Shown here: positions 34,396-45,554 of the stretch, in pieces
How the letters are laid out: every line of letters begins with the position of its first letter
How positions within the stretch are numbered: the first letter of the stretch is position 1
NCBI GenBank assembly: GCA_958510825.1
Contig: OY294045.1
Span: 95,044,988 to 95,108,987, forward strand
DNA length: 64,000 bases
Direction: 5' to 3'
Source of the DNA: Brachypterus glaber
Lineage: Eukaryota > Arthropoda > Insecta > Coleoptera > Kateretidae
Translations under genes and position numbers: made by a program
Notes under the pieces: model-generated
Database searches by the model: none
What the model was told of the DNA's origin: nothing
Seen by the model: the letters and a program-made list of their open reading frames with translations, nothing else

Positions 34396-34798
34396 ATTTT
34401 GCCTGTTTTGAGTTATAGTCAAAAATGGGATTCGGAAATATGTAGTCGTCTAGTAAAGTTGGGTCTTAGGGTAATTTTAGAATTAACGTAATATATGAAT
34501 ATTTTAAAATCGCGAGTATAGATACTGTAAAAATGCTATTTATTCATAAATTTTTCATTTCAATAAAAATATTTTGTTGTTTTTTTTATTATATTTTACT
34601 TTTCATTTTTCTTTCATTAAATTCTTTTAATTGTTGTTTGTAATCCTCTTGTTTTATTGGCAAGATATATTTTAATTAATTTTTAATATATTTGAAGTTT
34701 TTTACCTTTCACATTTCTATATAAAGTTAGTGATATATAAAGACATCGAAGAAACATCTAAGAAAGTCAGATAAGTATTTAATATAATTTTTTTAACA
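34396..34798. other. No gene seen
   Basis: AT-rich sequence between the gap and Penelope-like element 2. Confidence 0.5.
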
Positions 34799-34890
34799 TT
34801 TGTAATCATTTTAGATTTTAAGCTTTCACGGCCATTAAGATATAAAGAACTTTCACTTTCGGGTTTAGACCGTGTTAATGGATTTTCACT

Positions 34891-34932
34891 TTCCGACGTG
34901 TCATCTCTTACTACTAGAGACATCTTCAGGGA
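34891..34932 (-). ncRNA. Hammerhead motif, core broken (left arm)
   Basis: On the - strand TCC, CTGAAGA and helix II GTCTCT/AGAGAT are kept, but the GAAAC box reads GACAC: an invariant A is C. The partner at 35837-35877 has GAAAC. Cleavage by this copy is not expected. Confidence 0.65.
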
Positions 34933-34962
34933 TTAATCTAAAACTAAGTTTCGAATCAACTT

Positions 34963-35796
34963 GTGTCACTATTTATGACGAGTTGTGGTTATTCACCCGT
35001 GACGAGGTTTTTCCTATCAAAGAATTCCATATTGCACTCGGTATACAGGAAGAAAACCCACACTGACAGATACCTAAACGCATTTTCACAACACCATCCC
35101 TCTCAAAAACGCTCGGTAGTTAATTCACTTGTTCATAGGGCTTTCATGATTTCAGACAAGAATTCCCTAGACACAGAACTCCTTAAACTAACCAAAGCCT
35201 TGACCATGAACGGTTATACCAAAAAAGACATTAATAAGACCATATACAAATACAGAAATCCCAGACCCAAACAACAGGACAATAGTGACAATGACAGACA
35301 GACACAAGTTATACTTCCCTATGTAAGCGGTATCACGGATAAAATAGGTAAACTTTTGAAGAAGTCAAATATTAAGCGTATATTTCGGTCCAACCAAAAA
35401 TTAGGTCAATGTTTGACTTCAACAAAAGACAAAATACCCCTGAGTTCAGAAGGCGTATATAAAATACCCTGCTCCTGTGGTACGGTTTACATAGGTGAAA
35501 CTAAGAGAAAAATTTCTACAAGACTTCAAGAGCATGAGCGCAATATAAGAAAGAAACAAATTTCCTTATCGGCAGTAGCCGAACATGTACATGAAACAGG
35601 TCATAAAATCAATTTGTCTGAAACAAAACAAATATTAACAGAAAACAGAAAAATGCCAAGGAAGATACGGGAATCGATAGAAATCATCAAGCATCCTAAC
35701 AATATCAATCGGGACACTGGTTACCACTTACCTGCAATATGGAAGTCTTTGATAGGAAAAACCTCGTCACGGGTGAATAACCACAACTCGTCATAA
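34963..35796 (+). CDS. Penelope-like polyprotein C-terminus with GIY-YIG nuclease
   Basis: 277 codons. The segment from about residue 28 (VYRKKTHTDRYLNAFSQHHP, then KRSVVNSLVHRAF) is the conserved link after the reverse transcriptase of Penelope-like elements. The GIY-YIG domain follows at about residues 167-235: GVYKIPCSCGTVYIGETKRK with ISTRLQEHERNI and EHVHETGHKINL. The catalytic reverse transcriptase itself is absent upstream. The first ~20 residues and the last ~20 are read through the inverted arms and are not native. The open frame is intact despite truncation. Confidence 0.85.
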   Translation: MSLFMTSCGYSPVTRFFLSKNSILHSVYRKKTHTDRYLNAFSQHHPSQKRSVVNSLVHRAFMISDKNSLDTELLKLTKALTMNGYTKKDINKTIYKYRNPRPKQQDNSDNDRQTQVILPYVSGITDKIGKLLKKSNIKRIFRSNQKLGQCLTSTKDKIPLSSEGVYKIPCSCGTVYIGETKRKISTRLQEHERNIRKKQISLSAVAEHVHETGHKINLSETKQILTENRKMPRKIRESIEIIKHPNNINRDTGYHLPAIWKSLIGKTSSRVNNHNSS

Positions 35797-35836
35797 ATAG
35801 TGACACAAGTTGATTCGAAACTTAGTTTCAGATTAA

Positions 35837-35877
35837 TCCCTGAAGATGTCTCTAGTAGTAAGAGACGAAACGTCGGA
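35837..35877 (+). ncRNA. Hammerhead ribozyme motif (right arm)
   Basis: TCC (35837-35839), CTGAAGA (35840-35846), one unpaired T, helix II GTCTCT (35848-35853) with AGAGAC (35861-35866), GAAA (35867-35870), ACGT helix III (35870-35873), cleavage after C35874, then GGA (35875-35877) closing helix I. All core bases present. Confidence 0.75.
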
Positions 35878-35939
35878 AAGTGAAAATCCATTAACACGGT
35901 CTAAACCCGAAAGTGAAAGTTCTTTATATTTGTAATCAT

Positions 35940-37200
35940 ATGATATATGATATTGTGGTAATATTATGTAATATTATTACTGGTGGCACGCTACCCAAAT
36001 AGCAAACATACTGCTATTTGTATTTATTACGTCTCCAAATAATAGTTTGTGGTTCTAAATTATTATTATTGTCAGCTCTGCTAATGTGAGAAGTCTGAAA
36101 CTCTAAAAATTTTATCGAAGTAACCTAACGGAAAAGGAAATTGTTTATTAACAAAAATGGCGAAGTGCCACATATATTTTTTATTGAAAAATGCACGGGC
36201 TTAAAATGAGCTTTTCTGTTCACAGCTAGTCTAAAACAACTTACGTTAATTATCACTGGATACCCCATTTCAAAAATATGTTTTGCATTAAAAATTAAAT
36301 CTCTTTCCAGTAGGTGAATATTTAATTTAATTATCTAAAATTATATTGATATAATAATATGGCTTGTAAGCACCCAGATAGCACAAAGTGATACTATGGA
36401 CGTCCAATGGACATATGTTCATGGACGGCTGTATGTCCATAGGATGGCTATTTTTTCTCTATGGACGTCCTATGGACATCTGTTCAGAGTCCAGATGACA
36501 CAACTGTGGACATCCATAAGGTGTTCGTTCGAACCCATCCAGCGTCCATAGGACTTGTAAGGTCGCCGTTCGAACCATCGATCCAGCGTCAATAGGATTG
36601 CTTTTTTGCTTACTTAAACTGGTTTTTGCGACTGTGAGAAAATTAATAGAACCTTTTTTTACTTTCTCATAAAAGAAAGTATTGTGATAGAAAAAAATCA
36701 GTTTTTTTTGCTTAAATCACGTTATTTTTTTCTTAAACGTCGAGAAAATTCAAAATAAGCAACAAAAAAAAACATGTGTCTGTCTGTATCCACGATAACT
36801 TAAGAACGCTTTGAGCTAGCGACTTGAAATTTGGTATACAGATGTATTTTTATATTACCTTGGACTAGTTCTTATTTGAGCAAAATCGGTTGGAGGGAAG
36901 GGGGGTAAAAGGGGTGTTACATTTTTGTTTTGGTGGTAATTTTTTTATTTACAATAGAAGAAAAGTTTAAAACCCACATAAAACTAGACAAAAAATATTA
37001 TCGTCATTTTTTTTTCAGCGAATTTTTAGCGAGTCGCAAAACCACCAAATACAATTTTTTGTAAATATTAAACAAACTGTACTAATTTTAACACCTTATC
37101 CTTCTTGTACACGGTCGCCTGGACCTGTCTGTATAAAATACAGTCGGGATAAAATAAAAATGCGAAATGGCCACCAGCACTTCAACTACTAGTAAAATAG
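35940..37200. other. No gene; several dispersed repeat tracts
   Basis: Contains a block of GGACGTCC/TCCATAGGAC motifs (36390-36600, listed separately) and, at about 36780-36860, the GATAACTTAAGAACGCTTTGA tract shared with 11946. No frame with recognisable similarity. Confidence 0.55.
36390..36600. repeat. Cluster of TCCATAGGAC / CGTTCGAACC motifs
   Basis: TATGGACGTCC occurs twice, GTCCATAGGA twice with variants (ATCCATAAGG, GTCAATAGGA) and CGTTCGAACC twice, preceded by CACCCAGATAGCACA. Internally repetitive and GC-richer than its flanks; the nature is unknown. Confidence 0.6.
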
Positions 37201-37204
37201 TATA

Positions 37205-37320
37205 TTTTATAACTAGTATGGAATAGACAATATACCGCGCGAGCGGAAAGTTTGTCATACGAGCCGGCAGGCGAGTATGACGGTCCCGCGAGCGCGGAAT
37301 GACTATTCCATACGTGTTGT
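37205..37320. repeat. CpG-rich hairpin
   Basis: TAGTATGGAATAG at the left mirrors CTATTCCATA at the right. Inside, CCGCGCGAGCGG and CCCGCGAGCGCGG face each other and TCATACGAGCC..GGCGAGTATGA forms the apex. A decayed, partly overlapping copy is at 38369-38428. Confidence 0.75.
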
Positions 37321-37752
37321 AGACTATACTTTTTGTTCGACTGCAAATATGAAACACTGTATGGCTTTAAACTGCGGACAAGATTAAAATCAATGTTTTT
37401 TGTGACTCGACATTGTAAATGCAGCAAAACATATATTTTTAGATAAAGCAATTAATGTTATTTAATAATTTATCAAATCAGTACTTAAAAAGATTTTTAT
37501 TTAATTTTAGCATATATTTACAAAATGCAAAATGCAAAAATTGAAGGTTATGTCAGATTGTTGTGACAGATATCAGGTTTAAATAAATAACAATAGATGG
37601 AGCAGTTTTAATTTTTTGAACTAAATTGATAAAAACTGGTCAAATATTAAGAAAAACTAATAAACTTTATTAATTTTAAGGTAAAACTTTAATTTGCATT
37701 AAATTATTCAATATTTGATGGTAATATACATATATTTTTGCCAATTTTGCAA
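37241..37752. repeat. ~450-500-bp duplicated unit, copy 1
   Basis: From TTTGTCATACGAGCC through GCAAATATGAAACACTGTAT and GAAGGTTATGTCAGATTGTT this matches 38366-38815 in the same orientation at about 90%. Small - strand frames recur in both copies (37182-37451 and 38357-38566) for this reason. Confidence 0.85.
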
Positions 37753-37755
37753 CAG

Positions 37756-38367
37756 TTTAAATTAAATTAAATTAAATTAAATTAAATTAAATTAAATTAA
37801 ATTAAATTAAATTAAATTAAATTAAATTAAATTAAATTAAATTAAATTAAATTAAATTAAATTAAATTAAATTAAATTAAATTAAATTAAATTAAATTAA
37901 ATTAAATTAAATTAAATTAAATTAAATTAAATTAAATTAAATTAAATTAAATTAAATTAAATTAAATTAAATTAAATTAAATTAAATTAAATTAAATTAA
38001 ATTAAATTAAATTAAATTAAATTAAATTAAATTAAATTAAATTAAATTAAATTAAATTAAATTAAATTAAATTAAATTAAATTAAATTAAATTAAATTAA
38101 ATTAAATTAAATTAAATTAAATTAAATTAAATTAAATTAAATTAAATTAAATTAAATTAAATTAAATTAAATTAAATTAAATTAAATTAAATTAAATTAA
38201 ATTAAATTAAATTAAATTAAATTAAATTAAATTAAATTAAATTAAATTAAATTAAATTAAATTAAATTAAATTAAATTAAATTAAATTAAATTAAATTAA
38301 ATTAAATTAAATTAAATTAAATTAAATTAAATTAAATTAAATTAAATTAAATTAAATTAAATTAAAT
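37756..38367. repeat. (AAATT)n array, ~122 units
   Basis: About 610 bp of uninterrupted 5-bp repeat. It sits exactly between the two copies of the duplicated unit. Not a telomeric motif (insect TTAGG). Confidence 0.98.
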
Positions 38368-38815
38368 TTGTCATACGAGCCAGCAGGCGAGTATGACTGT
38401 CCCGCGAGGCGGAATGACTATTCCATACGTGTTGTAGACTATACTTTTTCTTCGACTGCAAATATGAAACACTGTATGGCTTTAAACTGCGGACAATGTT
38501 AAAAACAATGTTTTTTGTGACTCGAAATTGTAAATGCAACAAAACACATATTTTTAAATAAAGCAATTAAGGTTGATTAACAATTTTATCAAATCAGTAC
38601 TTAAAAAAGAGTTTTATTTAATTTTAGCACATATTTACAAATTGTAATGCAAAAATTGAAGGTTATGTCAGATTGTTGTGACAGATATCAGGTTTAAATA
38701 TTTAACAATAGATGCAGTTTTAATTTTTTGAACTAAATGGATAAAAAACTGGTTAAATATTAAGGAAAACTAATAAGCTAATATTTCATGGTAAAATAAA
38801 TATATTTTTGCTAAT
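38366..38815. repeat. Duplicated unit, copy 2
   Basis: Direct copy of 37241-37752. Its left edge starts at the end of the AAATT array (AAATTTGTCATACGAGCC), and the hairpin's left half is missing. Confidence 0.85.
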
Positions 38816-38989
38816 TTTTTATAAACAGGAGATGGCACTACGCGTGCTCATTCTAACACTTGATACGGAATATTCATATCGTATCTAGAGCTAGACGTAT
38901 TCTGTGTTTAAAAATGAGGTGTATTTGCTTACATTCTACAGTAGTCGTAAAAAAAATTAATTTTATTATAGTAGAGCTCAATAACTTAC

Positions 38990-39976
38990 CGTTTTTATAC
39001 TTCTTCTTCTTTTAAATGCGGAAGATCTATGGAAAACATCAAGCATGACAAACTTAAATTTCTTGCTCTCTTTGTAAATACTTTCGCACATACAAATTAC
39101 CAGTGTTATATGAATAATCTGCAGACCTGTCCATGTTATACTCAAATAATAAGATACCCACAAATGGGGTGTAACATTTTCGTACAAAAGCAAAAAAATG
39201 AACTTGTAAGTATTGTAAATTAACCACACGAAGCTATTTACTATTAAATGCAAGAAAAAAAATCCATATATTCCGTTGATTTTTTTTGCCAACGAAAATG
39301 TTTTTTCATAGTCATCGAAACGTATCTGAATATCTTCTATTGAAGATAATTTCGTTTGAAGGTTTATATTTTTAAATGAATCCCGTAGTATTTTTAAGAC
39401 GAATATTTTTTCAAAAATAATTTTCAAAACCAGCAACTCGGATAACGTGTAAGCAAGAAAGTCTAAAAATTTACCTCTTCTGTAATCTTGTTGGATTAAA
39501 ATTGTAGACAAAACTACCAAAAATATTACTTCATAAACAAAAAACTTTAACTGACTTGCCACAGACTTGTTTAAGTTTGTTTTGTTATACATATCAAATA
39601 ATTGCTTTTGGATATAAAAATTACGTTTCAGATGAATTATTCTTGAGATATAATTCAGAATGATAAATATGGTTAAAGATACGGTGCAAGATAAATAGAC
39701 CAACATGAGTAAAGGAGACTTTACGTGATTTAAGGTCGTTTCTCCAAATACGTAATTTAATCTTACTTTAAAATTAGGAATTTGTGGTAAGTTGAACATA
39801 AGCTCAATGAACAATATTCGTAAAAGAACAAAGACATCTTTTGGTGCCTTTTGTACTTTAAATATATTTTCTGTTTCCAAAAATGTAAATTCATAGGTAT
39901 TTATGCATGCAAATTTGTTAATAATCTGGGATATTTTCATGCAAGCTACGAAAAATATTTTTATTATATCAACCAT
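38990..39976 (-). CDS. Insect gustatory receptor (7tm_7 family), first exon, 3' incomplete
   Basis: Start ATG at 39976 (AAATAAAATGG). Continuous frame of 329 codons to a consensus donor ACG|GTAAGT (38990/38989, phase 0); the frame would otherwise stop three codons later. Hydrophobic segments near residues 90-112, 142-163, 172-197, 236-265 and 276-300, with a long loop at 200-233, fit the membrane-embedded middle of a gustatory receptor. Typical members have ~370-450 residues and end with transmembrane 7 and a TYhhhhhQF motif in a separate last exon; that exon is not found downstream on the - strand in this window. No close paralogue nearby. Ligand cannot be predicted. Confidence 0.8.
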
Positions 39977-40274
39977 TTTATTTGGAAAGCTATGAAAGAC
40001 TGTGGTAAGATATTTATTTAGTTGTTATGTTTTGATTTGTTCATTAACTTAAGTGTGTTATTGTTTGCTTATTAATTTAATTATTATTTATAATTTATAC
40101 AGTATGTCATGTTTAAATCTGTTATCTGTGCACCAAAATTATAATCGATGGAACACTTAACCACCAGTCAGGGTGCACTCGGATGACGGGTAGGGACGGT
40201 TGACCCCTTCGTCATCTTGGTCAATTTTATATGGGGTAATTTGGATTCTCGATTCTGGTGAAACTTTTGTTTCG
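39977..40274. other. Upstream of the gustatory receptor, no gene
   Basis: AT-rich, then a GC-richer block (40165-40225) without coding features. Confidence 0.5.
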
Positions 40275-40925
40275 TATACAGGTAATCAATAACTGGCATG
40301 CCAAAATTTAAGACGTGATTCTACATTCAAAAATATCAAAAAAAGTTCCTATAAAGGTTGGTCCAGAAATGAGCCCTAAGACAGCTACGGCCCTTTAAAA
40401 TTGTAATAGAAATAGTATTACAAGGGCAATAAGTTGATGTTAATTTATTTTTTTTGAATTTATCCAGAGGCGTGCCTAGACGGACAAAATATGTGAGGCT
40501 TAACACACTTTTGCCCCAAACTTTTTTATGTGTATTTTTTTTTAATTTTTGTAAAAAATATAGATTTCTTGAGTTAAAATACATAAAAAATGTCATATAG
40601 TGTAACACTATAGGAGCAACCGTTTTCAAAAAAAAAATGCAATTAAGAGGAAGTAACATTTTGTGCCACCAAAAACGTTACTTTTTAAAAGGCCATTAGT
40701 CCTTTAATATTAAATTTAGGTGTTTTGGTGAAGAATACTTTTTTACTCAATTTTAAATGAAGAATCACCCTGCAGCATTAAAATTTTATTGATGCTCTTA
40801 TTTGTTCTCCATTCAATATATCATCTTCGAAGGGCCGTAGCTTCCTTAAGGCCCATTTCCGGACCACCCTTTATAGAATTTTTTTTCATATTTTTGGATG
40901 GCAGTTACTGATCACCCTGTATATA
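40275..40925. mobile_element. Fold-back element, diverged relative of F2
   Basis: Left AAAAAGTTCCTATAAAGGTT and CCTAAGACAGCTACGGCCC mirror right GGGCCGTAGCTTCCTTAAGG and CCACCCTTTATAGAATTTTT. The motif order matches F2 (26563, 62633) but identity is low. Ends near CACCCTGTATATAC. Confidence 0.7.
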
Positions 40926-41560
40926 CGAGTAAAGGCCAGGGGCGGATCTAGAGTCAACGTATGGAGGGTAATCCGTTTTTTTAAGAGTACATTATTTCTA
41001 AAAATCTATTACTCAAAAAAAGCGCAGCATTAGATATTTTTTTTTCGAAATCCGAAGAGAATAATGATAAAGTTGTTTAAATTGCATTAAGTACTAAACA
41101 TGCCAACTGGGCCAGGTAAATTTTGTTTATTGCTAATAACATTTTTGCTAAAAAATATCGATAAAAGTAAAATAAATAAAAAGTCAAAGATTGATTCCAA
41201 TGTCAAATTAATCAAGTTACAGTGTATAATTTCTAACTTAACCATGAGACCCTCTGAGCAATTTTGTCAGGTTATGCTGTACTTTTTTAAATTAGGGCCA
41301 TGGGGAAGAATATCCCCCGTTATTCCCCTATATCCGTAGCTAGTAAAGACTAAAAATATTTAAATCCCGAATTTGAGACTTTATAAATTTTTGAGTACGT
41401 TTGCTTCTGTAAAACGTACGGTATAATAAAAAAGTAGGTTATGCAAACAAACATTTTTTCTACGACCTTTAAATAAAATTGTCTGGTTTTATTATAGACG
41501 ATAGGTAATTTATTATTTAGTGTTTTTATTTCAGTAGTATTTGTTCCAGAAAAACTATTG
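40926..41560. other. No gene supported
   Basis: AT-rich. Frames 41100-41339 (+) and 41350-41565 (-) are short and unrecognised. Confidence 0.5.
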
Positions 41561-42413
41561 TACACTGAGATAAATTTTTACATCCACGAGCATGGGTAAT
41601 TTACTTGCAGCTGCTGCTGTGAATTTACACTCGAAGCGTTAATATAAATGCTGTGTGTATTATATTTTTACATCCAGTGTGTAAAGTTTACACCAACGCG
41701 TAAATATACTTTTTACCTAAAACCCTTCAATTTATTAAAAAAAATAGAATAACCATTTTCTCTCATTTTTTTATTTATGAATAGTGTTTTATGGAAAAAC
41801 TACACAACAGAAAAATAAAACGTATATTCGTAATCAGCGATACAAAAAGTATATAAAAGAGAAACAAAAAACATAAACAAGTCTTAACAACTCAAAATTT
41901 GCAGGCCAGTGTTACCGCCTAAATAAGTAAAATATTATAAAATGTATGTTTTAAGGATATTGTATTAATCACACTTTTTAAATATTTACTGTTAATCAAC
42001 ACTTACCAATTATTTCTTTGAAAAATCTAGCACACACAAAACTATACGTACGCTCTTACAAACGTAAACAATTATAATGGTCGATAGTCACCAGACTCGA
42101 TGAAGCAGGAATTCTGGCATCTCAAGTCACGTGACTAGCTTAACGTCCGCAATTGGCTGGCTTGTACATCAGAAGTGTGATTTTTACACTTCGGGTGTAT
42201 TGTTGCTAAAGGATGTTTATAAAAATACACTTTCTTGAGCTCCGACTGTATTGTTGCAGAAGGTATGGATGTAAAAATACACACTCTAGGACAAAATCAC
42301 CTCACCTGTGTAGTGCCACATCAATGTTGATGTACATTTATATAAAGGTGTAAAATTTACACATTTAAAGAGTGTATTTTTTACACCTTTTCAATGTAAT
42401 TTCTTTCAGTGTA
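41561..42413. mobile_element. Element Y, copy 1
   Basis: TACACTGAGATAAATTTTTA at the left mirrors AATTTCTTTCAGTGTA at the right. Subterminal GTGTAAA/TTTACAC motifs recur in both halves. 853 bp, no transposase. Copy 2 (45019-52421) carries the same ends plus internal differences. Confidence 0.8.
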
Positions 42414-42490
42414 GCCCCCGTCTTAAACATATTAATGTTAATACATTACATTTCAAGGTGCCGCGGTTCTGTTAACGGATTCTGACCCTA

Positions 42491-44792
42491 CCTATGGTCT
42501 ATTTTTTCAAGCAAGATAGTAAATTAAAAATCGCACAGTAAATATTTTTGCAACAGGTTTAAATAGTATATGATTGTGTACAGATTATACACTTGTGCTC
42601 AAAAATATCGGCCCACCTAAAAAAATACACATTTTTGAATGCAAATATCTCCAAAACTATTTAATGGATTTATTCGATCTTTTTTTTATTTTGAAGCTTG
42701 AACTTTTAGCTCTTACTTACTGGAATAAAAATTATTAAACATCTTTTTTTATACCGGCAGCAATGAAAAGTGCACAGCTATGTTTTTTTACTGCACCTTT
42801 CGATATGCGCATGGTTCGCCACTGCATATTTTTTTACAATTTAATTAATTGATTTTATAGCCTAATTAAATGGAAGTAATCTCTTTTTAAATTTTTTAAT
42901 TTTCCTTTTCTCGTTTAGGAGATATAAGGTTTTTTCTAAAAATTTACATTTTTGCAAGTAACAAAAAAACTACGCAATGGATTTAATTGATTTTTTTTTA
43001 ATTTGAAGCTTAAATCGTAAACTTTTATTTATTTAATTTAGGTTTCTGTTGGAAACATGTTTAAACTGAGTTTACATTGCTTAAATAGTCATGTTTTTTT
43101 TACTCGATCTTTTTTGTTGCAATTTAAACACAAACTCAAATCTTTCCATAAGTTTTAAAACTTATTCTAATAGCCACACTTATTGTGACTGATTCCGTCT
43201 TTTATTTTTTATCATAAGTCTTCTCATTTAGGAGAAATTATGTTTTTTGGTAAATAAGGACTTTTTAAGTGGTGGGCTAGTGCCACCCCTGTAACTAACT
43301 TTTTTATGATTGACAAGACTTGTCACTTATGTGACAATACTTTTTTAACTCGTTAAAATTATTATTATGGGATATACAGCTGCCTCAAACCATTTTTAAA
43401 ACCTAATTCTGTATGAAAAACATTGGGAAATATGACTATAACGTCTATAATATTTATGCAGATAAATTTTAACTATAGTGTATACACATTGATAACCTAG
43501 CCTCAACCGTGTAATGTTGGTTAGTTTTAGTGTTTTGTTAAATTAAATTGAATGTTTTATTGACCATAATGTAATGTAACTAATAATAACGAAAAACAGC
43601 ATTGTTGTAAAAAAACATACACGTCTAATACGTTTTTTTGTGTTTATAATTGTTATTAAATAATTTTAATAAAATTTAAAATTTGTTTATTGTTATTTTA
43701 TTTGATAAAATATTTTGTTTAAAAAAAATTAAAAAGCAAAAAGTCCTTAAAAAGACGTTAGAACTTGTTTTTGGAGTACCATTAGAGATTTAAACAGTCT
43801 GTGCAAAGTTCGTTCGACATATATGCCTCAAAACGCAGTCTGAGCTGGGAACCAAAAAGTTGCTAACGCAAAAAACGTGTTAATTAAATGTATTTATTTA
43901 AGCTAAAGTTATAGAAGTGCAATAGATCTTTATATTCTATCGACGCTTTTCCGTCATATACAGTTTTACAGGGGTGGCACTAGCCCACTGATTAAAAAGT
44001 CACTTTTTCCCAAAAACTTTAATTTCTCCTAAATGAGAAGACTTATGATAAAAAATAAAAGAAGGAATCAGTCACAATAAGTGTGGCTTTTAGAATAAGT
44101 TTTAAAACTTATGGAAACATTTAAGTTTGTGGTTAAATTGCATCAAAAAAGATTGGGTAAAAAAAACATGACTATTTAAGCAATGTAAACCCAGTTTAAA
44201 CATGTTTGCACCAGAAGCTTAAATTAAATAAATAAAAGTTAAGGACTTAAGCTTCAAATTAAAAAATAAATCAATTAAATCCACTGGGTAGTTTTTTTGT
44301 TATTTGCAAAAATGTTTATTTTCAGAAAAAACCGTATATCTCCTAAACGAGAAAAGGAAAATTAAAAAGTTAAAAAAGAAATTACTCCCATTTAATTGGC
44401 CTATAAAATCAATTAATTAAATTGTAAAAAAATATGCAGTGACAAACCGTGCGCATATCGAAAGAAGCAGTAAAAAAACATAGCTGTGTAATTTTCATTG
44501 CTGCCGGTTTAAAAAAAGATTTTTGATAATTTTTATTCCAGTAATTAAGAGCTAAAAGTTCAAGCTTTAAAATAAAAAAAAGGTCAAATAAATCTATTGA
44601 ATAGTTTTGGAGTTATTAGCATTTGAAAATGTGTATTTTTTTAGGTGGGCCGATAATTTTGAGCAGAAGTGTAGTTATTTTTTATAAAATAAACTAAGCA
44701 GTATATTCGCACATCCAATATTCTAATCTATTTTGAAAATATTCACTGTGCGATTTTTAATTTACTATCTTGCTTGATGAAACAGACCATAG
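42491..44792. mobile_element. Element X, copy 1 (split by a 2-kb insertion)
   Basis: CTATGGTCTATTTTTTCAAG..AATCGCACAG at the left mirrors CTGTGCGATT..CTTGATGAAACAGACCATAG at the right. Removing 42588-44673 leaves ~215 bp, matching the uninterrupted copy at 56725-56931. In both places X follows Y after the same ~75-bp spacer. Confidence 0.8.
42588..44673. mobile_element. 2.1-kb fold-back element with ~710-bp arms
   Basis: TACACTTGTGCTCAAAAATA at the left mirrors TATTTTGAGCAGAAGTGTA-type text at the right. Arms 42588-43300 and 43962-44673 share TCGGCCCACCTAAAAAAATA, ATCTCCTAAACGAGAAAAGG and GGTGGCACTAGCCCAC in inverted form. The centre (43301-43961) is single-copy AT-rich with no transposase. 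It sits in element X; copy 2 of X is empty at this TA. Confidence 0.85.
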
Positions 44793-45018
44793 CCTGACAA
44801 AAGTTTTCTGCTACACACCGTTTTCGAGACAATTAATCCCAAACTCTTAAAATATACAAATTAATTAGGATTTGGGCAGATTACACTATATATTTGAAAA
44901 TGGGTATCCTAGAGTTTTTGAGGTTTCTGAAACCGAATCCGTTTGGACTTTTTCTAAATTTTCTAAATAATGCCTGGGTTCTGTGAATGGACTTTGAATC
45001 TGCCTAATGCCTGCTTAC
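44793..45018. other. No gene seen
   Basis: Contains GAGTTTTTGAGGTTTCTGAAA, related to the degenerate tandem unit at 12098-12400. Confidence 0.4.
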
Positions 45019-45554
45019 TACACTGAGATAAATTTTTACATCCATGTGCATGGGTAATTTACTTGCAGCTGCTGCTGATGTGAATTTACACTCGAAGCGT
45101 TAATATAAATGCGGTGTGTATTATATTTTTACCTCCAGTGTGTAAAGTTTACACCAACGCGTAAATATACTTGTAGGTTGTATACATATACTATTATACC
45201 AAGTGGGTAAATTTTACAACATGTATGTAAAAAAATAGAATAACCATTTTGTTATTTTTCTATTTATGAATAGTGTTTTATGGAAAAACTATGCAACAGA
45301 AAAATAAAGCGTATATTCGTAATCAGCGCTACAAAAAGTACCAATATAAAATAGAAACAGAAAACACACAAGTCTTAACAACTCGAAATTTGCAGGCCAG
45401 TGTTACCGCCTAAATAAGTAAAATATTATAAAATGTATGGCTCGCTTGTACATCAGAAGTGTGATTTTTACACTTCGGGTGTATTGTTGCTAAAGGTATG
45501 TTTATAAAAATACACTTTCTTGAGCTCCGACTGTATTGTTGCAGAAGGTATGGA

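Larger units (their letters stand above)
34799..35939 (+). mobile_element. Compact Penelope-like element 2 with inverted ends and 11-bp target duplication
   Basis: TTTGTAATCAT occurs at 34799-34809 and 35929-35939, a direct flanking duplication. Inside, arms ~34838-35020 and ~35749-35930 are reverse complements at about 96% (landmarks AAAGAACTTTCACTTTCGGG, GTGTTAATGGATTTTCACTT, GAGTTGTGGTTATTCACCCG). The right arm has an intact hammerhead core and the left arm a broken one. Between them is the C-terminal part of a Penelope-type polyprotein with GIY-YIG. Only ~1.1 kb in all. Confidence 0.85.

Noticed and set aside
34118..34422. Frames spanning the undetermined bases
   Set aside because: They cross 200 N and carry no information.
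37756..38367. Array considered as telomeric or CRISPR-like repeat
   Set aside because: The unit is AAATT without spacers; insect telomeres use TTAGG and CRISPR does not apply.
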